This document shows, one piece after another, positions 1 through 12,479 of a stretch of 64,000 nucleotides of DNA. The stretch covers positions 18,327,369 to 18,391,368 of the forward strand of contig CM060320.1 in NCBI GenBank assembly GCA_030674155.1, read 5' to 3'. Under the pieces are notes generated by a model. That model was not told where the DNA came from and did no database searches. It saw only the letters and a program-made list of their open reading frames with translations. This stretch comes from Stramonita haemastoma. Its lineage: Eukaryota > Mollusca > Gastropoda > Neogastropoda > Muricidae. Position numbers and translations under genes: made by a program. Numbering within the stretch: the stretch's first letter is position 1; the number at the start of each line of letters is the position of its first letter.

Positions 1-1477
1 GCGGTAAGGATGTGTGTGGTACAGGGGGGTATGTATTATACAGAAGGTGGGGGGGGGGAGTTGTCGGCGTCGGCTGTTTGTGCCAGTCAGGTTTGGGGCC
101 AAGGGCCGCGTGCAGTGGCCTGCTGTCTGTTACCTGACCGGTGTAAACTACCTGCCTGTCTCCGGCCCGTCCCTCACTGGCCCCTAACAGCCTCGTTAAA
201 GTGCTAGCAGTGAGAGGTCGTGTGGTGCCTGTCTTTTACCGCCTTCGCTCCCCCCCTATCCACAGCTTGCCACAGACTTGGCTCACCAAGTCCTCGTAAA
301 TAACGCCTCTCTTCCAACTGCTGTTGATTTTTCTCTGCCTGTTCTGTGACCTGGGGGTTGGACGGAAGGAAGGAAGGTTAGTGAAATATGTACGCGCGTT
401 TTTAGTCTCTTTTTCTGACATTAGGAGCGTAGTAAAGAATAGTGTACAGTTACGGGATTGGGTTTTTTGTGTTTTTGTTTTCCATTCTGTATTTTTATCC
501 TTTTTGTCGTTTCTCTCCTCTTTCTCTTTGCCTACACATCCCGACATGAATTTTTTGTTGTTTTTGTTTGCTCCAAGTTCTGTTTTATAGCAAAAAAATA
601 ATTACAGAAGATGCACCAAGTATGACAACACAATAAAAAAAAAGTTTAAATATCAATAATTTCCACTGTATTGACTTTGTTGTCACTTTTACTGATAATT
701 GTTTAGGGAACAGCTGAAGGTGTAGAATTCCAGGTCTACCACGAACATAATCACATTCAGCTGTGAAAGTGTATAATTAATAATGGTTTGGTTTTATGTT
801 AGTTTGTCTTGACAATGAATTCTTACTTATTTCAGCCGTAGAGAGACAATTAACGAGACATTATTCATTCACGAAAGTTACTTATATGAAGTTAAACAAA
901 ATAAAGAACGTAATGGTTTCCAGCTGAGTTCCAGTAGCGTGGCCTCCAAAGGCGTACACAGAGCAGACGACTATCATTGCCGTCACAAACGATTGCACTC
1001 TTCTCCTGACCGGTGTCCGATGTTCCCGAACTCCTGCTGACTTGCTGATGAGCTTCTGCCGGCCAGTAATGGACGCTGTCAGGGCCCATAACTGCCATAG
1101 CAAAGAGGGCAGGGACGTTAGAGGGTGATCAGTGGCATCTCTGCTTAGATTAGACGCGGAATGCTTTCGCAGATGACACGATAAAAGAAGGGATAACATG
1201 AACTGAGGTGGTGAACACTCGGTGTTTTTTTTTTTACAAGCAAAGGAGTAGCACTATTTGGAAGGACAAAAGGAACTGTATAAGAAAACCACGTAAAGGT
1301 GTTCCGACACCACCAGTTTGAATTAAGTCAGGATCACTACTAAATTCTCTCTTGGATTCTGGATCACTGAAGAGATTCTCAGATCAGTGTAGTTTAACAT
1401 ATAATAAGTATAAGCACACGGACGTGAAGGATAGTTTTCACCTGGTATCCCTAAAAAATATATCCCTAAAAATATTC

Positions 1478-1478
1478 C

Positions 1479-1556
<78 letters not shown>

Positions 1557-1601
1557 CTCTCCCTCCCTCCTCCTCTCTCCTCCTCCTCCCTCTCCTCTCT
1601 C

Positions 1602-1666
<65 letters not shown>

Positions 1667-1681
1667 CCCTCCCTCCCTCCC
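1478..1681. repeat. (CT)n microsatellite, compound
   Basis: About 200 bp of nearly pure pyrimidine on the + strand, interrupted by CCTCC units in the middle (1550-1605). The purine strand would be (GA)n, a mirror-repeat composition able to form triplex DNA. Confidence 0.97.
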
Positions 1682-3999
1682 CAGGAGTTGGGACCCTACA
1701 ATGGTTTCTTCAGGCCTTGTCTCTTGGCCAAGCTGAACCTGGCAGAACCCATCCCTTTCCAAGTACAGGGTGAATGCTGAGTATTTTCCAGATTCCAAAA
1801 TCCCACGGAACTTGACATAATTTACAGGGCTTTAATTAAACGTGCATGTTTGATCTCCGGCATGCGTATACAACTGAAGGGAATTAAGGCATTGGCAGGT
1901 CTGTGCTTCAAATTTACCTGGGAGATCGTAAAAAAAATCCCACCCTTTTCACCAGATTCCGCTGCCAACATTCAAACTCACGACTCTATAGACCCACAGG
2001 GATGGAAATCCAACCATTTATCCACTCTGCTACAGCTTCCGTCACCCTGGATGTTATAATGTTTTAAATGAATTAAACGTAGTCTGCTTTCAAAGTAATT
2101 TGAACTCTTCATTATACATCGTGCTTACACTGGGGATGAATTTGTTAAACGCTTATCGAGGACATAATTATCATTGGGTGTTACATTCATAGAAGAAAAG
2201 GGAGAAATCCTGTATGTAACTGTTCATCAAAGAACGTTTTATCACACCAGGTGGTTATCCGGAAAAGTCGAGTCTCTTCCCTTTCAATTACTGACGCCGC
2301 CAAAAAGATACGGCAGATATTAGAAAGACATGGCCGGAGCTTAATATGTCTGCTATATCTATCACTCAAGAAAGCGGTTCAGTTTTGACTTCAATATCAT
2401 AACTTCACAGGCGTGGAAAGATAAGGGCGGTATCGCAGCGGCGGTGTCTGCACAGAAGGCGTGTTTTGTGACCTACCCTCACAACGTTCCGAAAGGCGCT
2501 CCCGTGACCCCCAGGCTCGGCGCGGTGACCCCAGGCTGGGCGATATCACCTGATAGGTTTTCCTGATCTCTGTGGGCCCAGCGGTCCCCATTAGTGCGGG
2601 CCAATGATAAGAAGGCTTTCTGGTTCCGCTCCATGCTGGAGCGTCTTTTCTGCCGTCTCCGACATTCGAGTGAGGGAGAGGCAGCCGACAGAGAGAAGTC
2701 GGAACTTAAAGGAAGTGGTGCTGTAGAGAACGACAAGGTGTGCCGTCAAAGCGTGGCTATAACTTGATTTGCAGGCTATCTTCACCAGTACCCTACTTTG
2801 GAGCTGGCCAAGAGAAGATTGGATGCGAAGGTTAGACATTTCTTTTTTTACATTTATACTGTTCATTTCAAAAGAAACGAGTCTTTCGGGAACTCTTTGA
2901 AGTTTGACATGTCTTTAAGGAATATTCGAAGTGTAACATTGTAACTGTATCGGACTTTAAACGCTCTGGTAATTTTGATAAAGAATGATAATATCTAACT
3001 TCACCGATCAGAGCCCTGTTCTGGTGTTGACTAATGAAAGAATGCTTTGATTCGGTTGAGTGACGGTTTGTTGGCCTGTACCGAATGGGTTTTTTTTTTG
3101 TTTCCATAAGTAGGTTCTATAGAAATGGTATGTGTCAGTAACACATGCCTGAGTGAATGAGAAGTTTTTTTGTGGGGAGAGGGGGGGGGGGGTTGTTGTT
3201 GTTGTTTTGTTTGTTTTTAGTGTGTGTTTTTGGGGGGGGAGTTGAACAGTAGGTATATATTTCCGTTACAAGCACAAGCGAAGTGTTCAAAACTGTAACT
3301 GCCATGTGGATGAATTTATTATTTTCATGTATCATCAGTGTGAAGTTAAGCGTTCTGAATTCAAACTTAGTTGATAAGAAAAGCCAGTTGTGTTTTATGT
3401 CTAGAAAGTTGCATCCATGTAACAAGAAAACACTGCTTCACAGTTGTAGTTTTGAGCACAGCGAGCATAAACTTCACTAAAATACAAGATACAGGTAGTC
3501 AATATACAAAAGTTATAAAAATCTGGCCGCAAAAAACAAGATTAAAGATATTTCAGTTGATAGACAGCAACAGAAAGAAACAAAAAGCAAATGTGATTTC
3601 ACTGTTAAACATTACTGTCTCTAATACGGTATGTATAAACTAAGAACTGACTGCGAAGTAAGAACCGATGAAACGCAGAGAGGTAAGTAGAAAACTTAAA
3701 AACTCTGGTACTAAGTTTGTTTTGCAGTCAGTACTTTATCCGTCTCTAAGAGTGCACCGTGCGACTGAAGTGATCATCAAATCTCTCAAATCAAGGAGCT
3801 TTGGCGAGGGCTGGGGGTTGGATGTCAAGAGGGCTGTTCTATCATCAGTGGAACTGGCGCTGCAGTACAGGTCGTGACTAAAAGGAAGTAAACGGTATCA
3901 ACAGTCCCTCCCAGGGGAGGTAATGAAGCGGCCAGGACTGGGGGGAGCACTCAGACTGCAGTAGCCGTGGGAGTGTGATCTGACAGGGATACAGGCTGT

Positions 4000-4130
4000 G
4001 GATGGGAAGAGATTCATCAAAGCCTGTCCCTGCTGGCCACTGGCCCTCCCTTATCTGGAGAGGTCCATCGGAAGAGGGGGAAACTGCTATGATTTAATAT
4101 TGGCCCTGCTTTGATGACTGAGCTTTGAAC
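4000..4130. promoter_or_regulatory. Possible intronic regulatory block with two TCF/LEF-like sites
   Basis: A repeat-free, moderately GC-rich patch contains ATCAAAG at 4016-4022 and its reverse form CTTTGAT at 4109-4115, about 90 bp apart in opposite orientation, with a TTATCT GATA-like site between them. These match the TCF/LEF core, but seven-base sites arise often by chance. No other evidence of function is visible, so this is a low-confidence suggestion based only on clustering in otherwise repeat-rich intron. Confidence 0.2.
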
Positions 4131-5021
4131 TGCCTGGGTTTCCCTTGAAGAAATGGTGCGGCAGTTGTTGAAGTGGTTTATTTAGTTCCGCGGTTTGCCA
4201 AGATCTGGAATCGCTGTCTGATTGCCCGTAATGTGATTACTGTCTGAACACCGGAAGGACATGAAAGTGTTGGTATTCTTTGTGCGTATGCGGACAAAAA
4301 AGGGAAATAATTGGCTAATGAACTTTGGAATGACGGAGGTTTGGAACTGTTGGCAGAAAACAGAATCGTCACAGTGTTGGTTGCTGAGGGATATTTTCCT
4401 TGGGGGAAAAGTTCCTGTGCAGGAATTTGTGTGAGTGTTTACAGTGTAAAAGTCATAATAATGAATGTAAATAATTTCATGCGTACAGTGCAGACAAAAG
4501 GATTTGGTATTAAGACGATTTATTTTTTGGTGAATGCCATGTCTCTTCCATCAAACTCAGCTGAAGTAAACTAAAAAGAAATTCAACTGAATTATTTTTC
4601 AACCATCTGTCATTACAGCTGTTAGAAAGATCATGGAAACATAGAAACACGTAATGAGTTTATCGGCAGAATGTCTGAACGGGTGGACATGACGGGTGTT
4701 AGATGGAATGCAGGAGGGGTGGCGGTGTTTATAAGCAATCACAGCAATCCTCCCATCCTGTCTGGCTGTCGGTGTGTTGCAGTGTAAACGGTGTGTCAGC
4801 ACCCTGACTGTCCTGTCCTGATAAAGGGATGGACATGCTTCACTTTGCTGTCTGCCCCACTATACTGTGCAGAGGTGTTTGGGACAGTGTGGATGAACGA
4901 CATCTCTTAGATACGTGTTATCGGCTTGCTTTCCGTATGTTAGATTCATCCATCGTCTGACTGTGTCACAACATCATCTGAATCTTTATATTTTCTTCAC
5001 TCTCAATCCTCACCATCTTCA

Positions 5022-5033
5022 CAACACACACAC

Positions 5034-5093
<60 letters not shown>

Positions 5094-5157
5094 ACACACA
5101 CACACACACACACACTATTTTCTTCACTCTCAATCCTCACCATCTTACACACACACA

Positions 5158-5198
<41 letters not shown>

Positions 5199-5392
5199 AC
5201 ACACAAAACACACACACGCACGCACGCACAACACACACACACAAACACACGCACGCACCGCACACACACACACAACTGCCACCAGCACCCATCAACTCAT
5301 GCGCGCACCACACACACACACACACAACACACCACCACCACCACCCCCACCACCACCACCCCACCACCACCACCACACGCATGTGCGCGCGC
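5022..5392. repeat. (AC)n microsatellite with internal duplication
   Basis: Long AC tracts alternate with CACC and GCAC variants. A unique segment containing CTCAATCCTCACCATCTT occurs twice, around 5002 and 5128, on either side of an AC run, so part of the array and its flank were duplicated. The 3' part passes into CCACCA repeats (5325-5375). Confidence 0.95.
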
Positions 5393-7459
5393 GTTTTATT
5401 TTTGCACTGCATTTTGGTTCGTGTCTTGAGTTGGCGTTCAGGGATCAATGGATTGAGGATCAAAATGGCAGAATTGGTGTTTTAAAGGCTTTACCATGTG
5501 TGTTGTCAGTAAAGCTTGTGTGTATAGGAGACTGTTAGCCATTTTCAAAAGTAAACTATGTTTTATCTGCCATCATTAAATTCTGTATTTTAATAGACCT
5601 GACAATATTAGAGGGTCAATTATAGGTGATATTTGTTCATTAAAAGCCTGATTGATGCTATTATCAATACCGATGTTACTACTTGCAGCAAGAACGAGCT
5701 TTCATCATTTAGGCCTACGAAGAAATCTCACAATAATGACCAGTGTTGTGTGAGTGATGTGGACATACACACGTTTCTCTGAAGCTATCCACGCTTGTGA
5801 AGTCACGCGTGTGGAAATAGTAGCGTTTTGCAAGCTTCGATGCTCTGTGAGTTCCCGTGATTTTTTTTTTCTCGTTTTTCGATGAAAGGTCACCCGGGGC
5901 ATCGATCGTGAGTCCTGGATGTGTGGGCCATGTCTGCCATGGACAATGTGGCTGTGCGGTCAGCAGAAGAGCAGGAGTTAGCTAGCTAGCCCCGAGAGGC
6001 TGATAAGTCAGGGCCGTGTTGGTGTGTGTGCTGTGGCTGTGCACCATTTCACACCTCCCTGCTTCCCCTCTCTCTCCTGTCAGGCCGGGCTGGCGGGGCA
6101 GATGTAGGCCTAATGCCGCAGCCTGTTTGGAGGGGCAGTGGCCGAGAGAATCGTTTCCTGCTGCACGTGCTGTCCAACCCTTCCACCTTTCTGAGCTTGG
6201 TCCCGGTCCCGAAGAGCGTTGCCATGGAGACCGCTTTCGCCAAATGTCCAGCTCAGCAGTTGTGGTGGATGCAAGTAGTCCGGTCTGCGGCGTTGTCTGT
6301 CAGCTCTGCCCTTCATTTGCATACGGGGAATAGACGGCTGCCAGCCTTGAATGCCAATATCCGGTGTACACTGTTCGCGGCCTTTGTGGACTGACATTCG
6401 TGCCATTCCGCTGTCCTTGCCAAATTTGAACTGCCAGTTTGGTCAAACATAGCCCTCACTTTATCTACCTTTTGAAATAGTGCCGTTGGTTTGACCATTT
6501 ATTTATTGGACATTCAGGTGCTATGAGGTTGATTTTGCACTATCTGTCGACCAGCATAAGTGACGGGACAAAGTAAGAGATATAGTTTTATCTAAATCAA
6601 GTCTATAAATGTAGCGTGTCATCAATACAGTGTACCGTGACAATATAAGTCGTTTGCCCATTGTAAAAAAAAAAGTAGTAAAGAGACTGTGAAAGAACGT
6701 TAGTATGTACTCTGCAGCATCATTAATCTAAATTCCTAGTTTCTGTGTTTATATCAAAGAAGTCGGTTGAAAAGTTTAGTCCTTTATAAATATTTCAAGC
6801 AGTAATTCAAAGTAATTTTGGATTTTTTCTTAAAGAACGGGAAAGAACACACTTTTTACGACTTAAAATGAAACGGCCATAAAAACCCTTAATGTGATAT
6901 ACTTGAACTACCTGACAGTGACTGACACCACACTCTCATATCTATAATAAATTATGTGCAGCAGTTGTTCTGTCAGATGATAGAGTGTTTGCTTAGAGGG
7001 CAGCATTATTTTCTGTCAGCACGTTAACTATGCCTTGTGCTTCACGCAAAATATTGCTGAGTACACAAGCAGTTTGGTTTTCGCCCATCCTTGGTAAAGA
7101 AAGCACAGAGAGTTACGCCTAATTGCAAGCGTCAGAGAACTGGGTCTGTTCATTACGAAGGTGTTTACCCTGTCAGATGGAATCTGGCGAGAGTGCCGGT
7201 GGCTCAATCGGAGCGAGGCCTAGGTGAGGGTTTGCTGTCAGGCGTCCTGAAACGCAGGACCTCCTACACAGAGATGCCAGAGTTTACCAAAACTACCTTC
7301 TCCGTTTACACACACACACAACCGCCGCCTACATTCCTGGGTAGTAGTACAGCAGCAAAATGAACAGTGTTTATGGAGTGGTTGGGCAAACATGGTTGCT
7401 CTTTGATGCAACCAACCTCCAAACCTCAGTCAGACCTTTACAGATGTCAGTACCCAGTA

Positions 7460-7471
7460 CCCCCCCCCCCC

Positions 7472-7527
<56 letters not shown>

Positions 7528-7830
7528 TTCCAACACTCTTTTCTTTGCTCTCCCGGTGGTTGTGTAAGTGATGGTGGTGATAAAAGACATGGCGGTGCGT
7601 AGATTGTATTGGGGTGGAGGTGGTGTGGTGGTGGTGGTGGTGAAAGAGACGTTGGGGGTGAGGGGGGGGGGTGAGTGTGGCACTGGAATGGGGTACAGGT
7701 GCGGACAGCCCTGCTGCTGCCGCCTCTTCTATCGTCAGATGTCTGTCAGCACACCTCTCGCGTTGTGCCCCCCCCTTTTCTCTCTCTCTCCTCTCTCTCT
7801 CTCCTCTCTCTCCTCTCTCTCTCTCTCTTC

Positions 7831-7871
<41 letters not shown>

Positions 7872-7884
7872 CTTCTCTCTCTCC

Positions 7885-7930
<46 letters not shown>
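7460..7930. repeat. Two (CT)n microsatellites with a poly-C start
   Basis: A run of about 13 C at 7460 leads into (CT)n to 7523. A second, longer CT-rich tract with CTTCT and CTCCT interruptions runs from 7770 to 7930. Between them is a GGTGGT-rich segment (7610-7670). Confidence 0.95.
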
Positions 7931-7932
<2 letters not shown>

Positions 7933-8670
7933 GAACTGAATTAAAGAGTTATTGTTTTTGTCTTTAGAGAAAAGGCATGCCATATGTTTGTCTGTTCGTC
8001 TGTCATTCGCTCTGTGTGTTTACAAACTGTGATTGTTCTTTGTAGTGTTGGGTGAATCAGAAAATGAATACATTGAATAAAACTTTTTGTTGTGTATTCT
8101 TGCTGCTGCATTTCAGGATTCCAAAACTTTTAACGTTTGTGATAATGTCTTCATTTCGATCAGAAAAAAAGATCAAGATGGAAACAAAGGGATGTATACA
8201 GTTGTTACGTTATACCATCCTTTTTTTTAATTGAAGATTGATTTTGTTGTGTTTCACACCTTGTTTTTTTCCCCTTGATATTTTTTTTATCAGACGCTTT
8301 TTCGTTGTGGAAAATGGAACGCGTTTAAGCGATCTGGAGTAGAGTACTTGTTTTTTAAGCATTTATTTTCTTGGTTTTATTGCTCTTGTTGGGAGAGGCG
8401 GGGCCGTTTGGTTATTGCTCTTGTTGTTGCTGCTGTTGTTATCTCTTTACGTGAACACCGGTTGCTCAAAGTATGCGAGGCTTGCCATTATTCGGCGCTG
8501 TGGGGCTTGGGTCCTATATGAGTTGTAATTTGCTACTTGTGTTGACTGCTTTGTTTCCTTTCACGTGCTCAAATATAGTGACTATGCAAGTGCTTTCTTC
8601 TATATAGTGTAACGGTGTTGGTCTAAAGTCTATGTTATTTTTACTATATAAAAGTTCTTCTTACTATTAT

Positions 8671-8785
8671 CTCTCTCTCTCTCTCTCCTCCTCTCTCTCT
8701 CTCTCTCTTCCTCTCTCTCTCTCTCTCCTCTCTCTCTCTTCTCTCTCCTCTCTCCTCTCTCTCCTCTCCTCTCTCTCTCTCTCTC
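8671..8785. repeat. (CT)n microsatellite
   Basis: Imperfect CT array with frequent CTCCT and CTTCT interruptions, indicating an older, partly degraded tract. Confidence 0.95.
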
Positions 8786-10440
8786 ACGCCATGACTGTAA
8801 TATGTCAATGCATGTATACCAACAACAACAAATGAACAACAGAGAAAGAAACATGGTACCAAGTGTCGGAACACCATATGAATTAGATTAAGCGACCTTT
8901 GGCAGGCTTAAATTGCGTTATTCAATGTTTCTTTAGCTTTACTGATTCACAGCACATTTCTCAAAGTAGTAATATAAGTTATTTTCAGAACCTGACGCCA
9001 TATAGTGTTCAGAATCGTATACTATATTATAAGCGATGTGTTATACGTTTTATGTTTGTTTCCTTGTCCTAGCAGAATCTTTACATAAAGTCTGTTCATG
9101 TCGGACATTGGAAGAGTAGAATGCGAGCTAGTTTTTGTCCGGACTTAAACCAGATCATTTTTGGTATTTGGTATTTCATGCACTTGGTATTTGCTCTTCA
9201 TAAACACGAAAAATGGATTTGAATACCTCTTCAATGCACTCTGTTTGTTGGAAATAATTCTGTTTTTTACAATATTTTCATATGCAAACCGTTGTTCCAC
9301 TGTATAATGTTACAGCACTATTCATGAATCCACTAGATCATTCCAGAATGAATCACAATTTGAGGAAAGAGGTGGGATATGGTGGGTTCCATTATCAACA
9401 ATCCATTGCTCTACCTATGTGTGGATGTGTTAAAGTGTATTAAACAGTTTCAAATAATATTGCTATTGTTTCTTGCTTTTTCCTTACCAGGTTATGATAA
9501 CCATTACAAGGAAGACTATTTTGTAGTCAGCACTATTGTTTTAAGTACTGGCTATGAGAATTCTGACACGTTGAAGGTCATAGTGCAACTTTCATTGCTT
9601 GGCTCTCAAGACTTTGTAGTACTTTTTTGGGGGGTTACATCTTTAGACAGGAAAGTAAACTCAGTGGCCATGATTGCCTTGTTCAGTGACCAAGTGAAAA
9701 CAAAAAATAATTGTTCTGGTAAAAGGTTGCATGGGCATTTCGTGACTTCATGTTTACCTAGGATGCGATTTGTATGAATATGTATAGATTGTGTATGTGT
9801 TTGTGTCTGTGAATGTGTGTGTGTGAGAGAGAGAGACAGAGAGAGACAGAGAGAGAGAGACTTCATTTTGCCCAGGATGCGGTTTGTATGAATGTGTGTA
9901 GATTGTTGTGTGTGAGTGAGAGAGAGAGGGGGGGTTCTTGGATACGTGCATACATGTGTTTGTAGCGTAATTATGTGTGCACGTATGTTGTGGAGAGACT
10001 GACAGACGCAGCGCAGACAAACAAAAGACACACAGACAGGGTTAAAAGGAGTTTGAGTAGATAGGAGTTGACAGTTATCTTCCAAAAACCGGGTCACTAA
10101 TAGTGGGCTACGCTATCCTGAAAGGAAAACCGGATACGTAATAATTCAGATAATTGATGTGGGAGAAAAATCGTTTTTTCGTGAAGGCCTTTGCGGTTCG
10201 CAATCACCCCTGGCACTGCACTTCCTAAGTTGCTTTTGGTTGTTACACATTCCTCGGGTGCTACACGTAGAATTATAACACTGAGGAGGAGAGGAAGAAC
10301 TCGTGCAAAAATCGATAGGCTGTCTCTGAAAATAGAAAGCAACTAAGACCGATTTCATTTTTAAAAGACAGAAAAGGCGTTTGTGATCTTTGCAAATTTT
10401 CATCTTTCATGTATATGGAAAGAGTTGCATGCACACGCAA

Positions 10441-10546
<106 letters not shown>

Positions 10547-11135
10547 CTTCTTTCCATCCCTTCCTTTTCACCTCTCTCTTCTCGCTTCTTTGTCTGTATG
10601 GTGAAAAAAAATTGTCTGTTTCGTTTTGTTTTCTTGCTAATCGTGTGTTTGTGGCAACCTCCTTGGCCAAAACTGCTGTTAGGCGATACAGCATGCTGCT
10701 AAGACGTCGTAAACAAAAACAAAGCAAAACAAACATATTCCTATGTTTTCTTCCAATTCCCAGAAGTTTCTACTTATATATAATATATAAAAATATATTA
10801 CTACTTTATAATATATATTTAAATATTCACTAGAGGTAAAACTATATGTGCCTTTCACTAAAGTTCATATGCATGTTAGATTTCATTTCAGCGGATGTAA
10901 AACTACCTGGTTTAACGCTTAACAACTTTCCTTGCTTTTTTTTCACTTAAAAGGTCTTTGTAGTCATTCTCTCCAGTTGTTTTTAACTTAAATTTTTCCT
11001 GATAAAATCCACTTTTCATGATTCTGACAATGAACAGAAGACTGCTTTAAAAACCCACACATTTCACCATTATCCTATGGACATTTTTGGGTGCAGAATG
11101 TGCTGTTTACTTACTTGTGGAAGAAAGTGTGTGTG

Positions 11136-11168
<33 letters not shown>

Positions 11169-11469
11169 GTGTGGTGTGTGTGTGTGTGTTGGTGTGTGTG
11201 TGTGTGTGCACTGTACTTCTGTGCTTAACATAACAACTTAAGAACTCCTTGAAATTTAACATTTTTTGTAAAACACACACACACACAAACATTTAGAATA
11301 TATATATAATATATATATAATGTATGTGTGTGTCAGTGTGTGTGTGTGTGTGTGTAGATTCTTCTTTTGGTGTGTGTATTTTCTCTTTTTTTTTCAATCT
11401 TTTCATTTACACAACATATCTTCTTAAGATTTTTCCTTTTCAAATATGCATTATATATATTTTTTTCTT

Positions 11470-11556
11470 AGCTGGATGGCTTGATAAAAAAAAGCAATTG
11501 AACTGCTTATTCAATGTACCATCAGGAAATAAAAGTTTGACTTGACTTGACTTGAC

Positions 11557-11636
<80 letters not shown>

Positions 11637-11652
11637 ACCACCACACACACAC
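11470..11652 (+). mobile_element. Retroelement 3' end with TTGAC tail, fused to (CA)n
   Basis: The segment reads GGATGGCTTGAT, an A run, a small hairpin (AAGCA..TGCTT), then CAATGTACCATC, an AATAAA and a tail of TTGAC units (about 11536-11556), followed at once by about 45 CA units. The same order of motifs recurs at 42265-42355 and, interrupted, at 47680-47865. This identifies a dispersed non-LTR retroelement 3' terminus on the + strand. The body is not visible, so the copy is strongly 5'-truncated. The clade is not identified. Confidence 0.65.
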
Positions 11653-11768
11653 CCTTCAGATTCTCTGAACCCCCCGACCCCCGAATATCCCAATTCTCCA
11701 AATGATCCCCGAGGTGGGCCCTGCACTGAAGCATACTACAGGGTGTGGTGTGTGTGTGTGTGTTGCAG

Positions 11769-11913
11769 TGGCTGGGGGCAGGAGCCGGCTTCACCTGATA
11801 GACCTGGGCAGTGCCTCCAAGTCCAGGGACCCCGGCAACGTGTCCCTCAGTCTCTCCGCCCTCGGCAACGTCATCATGGCCCTGCTCAACGGACAGAGAC
11901 ACGTCCCGCACCG
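11769..11913 (+). CDS. KIF26: KIF26-like kinesin, motor-domain exon (switch II and helix alpha-4)
   Basis: This exon encodes the late part of a kinesin motor domain. It starts after TTGCAG at 11768 with two bases completing a codon and ends before GTCAGT with two bases of an Arg codon. The reading shows [17 protein letters not shown] (switch II), then [16 protein letters not shown] (helix alpha-4) and HVPHR. Ordinary kinesins have DLAGSE at switch II; the DLGS form seen here is characteristic of the KIF26 / VAB-8 family, whose motor is known to lack ATPase activity and which acts in Wnt5a-Ror and growth-factor signalling, cell adhesion and migration rather than transport. The Arg codon joins in phase to the exon at 42457. 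The preceding base must come from an exon outside the window, probably giving Met-Ala-Gly-Gly. Confidence 0.93.
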
Positions 11914-11935
11914 GTCAGTACTGACTTGTGTGACT

Positions 11936-12250
11936 GTGTGTGTGTGTGTGGGGGGGGGGGGGGGGTGATGGTGTGTGTGTGTGATGGGGGGGTGTTTGTG
12001 TGTGTTGTGTTGTGGGGGGAGGGGGGGGGGTGATGGTGTGTGTGCGTGTGTTTGTGTCTGTCTGTCTGTCTGTCCGTGGGGGGTTGTGTGTGTGTGGAGG
12101 GAGGGGGGAGGATGGTGTGTGTGGGGATGGTGAGTATGTATGTGTGACTGTGTGTGTGTGACTGTGTGTGTGTGTGTATGTGTGTCTGTGGTGATGGTGT
12201 GTGTGTGTGTGTGTACGTACGCGCGCGCGCGTGTGTGTGTGCATGATTTC
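11936..12250. repeat. (GT)n and G-run block directly after the exon donor
   Basis: GT units alternate with runs of up to 16 G (about 11951-11966) and GGGGGG(A/T) groups, ending in GCGCGC and GTGTGT. The block begins about 22 bases after the 5' splice site. The G runs could form quadruplexes in the nascent transcript. Confidence 0.9.
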
Positions 12251-12479
12251 ATTTATTTTTCTGTGTCTCTGTGTGTGCCTGATTATCTCGTCCTCTGACA
12301 AGTCTAAAATGTAGCTTACATCTTTATTGTGTCAAACAAAGTAATCTACCAGACTAAAAGTCATGCTCAAGCTCAATGCCAAGTAGACGTGTTTTGCCAA
12401 TTGTTCCAATATCATTAATGGACCAGGGACGGGAAAATTGGCTATGTGCCATTGAGGATGGATTTCAGTAGAAATTGAG

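Noticed and set aside
1466..1798. ORFs of Ser-Leu, Arg-Glu, His-Thr or Cys-Val repeats here and at dozens of other sites
   Set aside because: They are translations of (CT)n, (GA)n, (CA)n and (GT)n microsatellites without any non-repeat homology.
6016..6406. Overlapping ORFs on both strands around 6.0-6.4 kb as an upstream KIF26 exon
   Set aside because: The translations show no motor-domain motif and no suitable splice pair in phase with the exon at 11769.
9379..9777. 132-codon + strand ORF as a gene
   Set aside because: No recognisable domain, no supported start context, located in AT-rich intron, and it ends at a GT/GA repeat; chance ORF is more likely.
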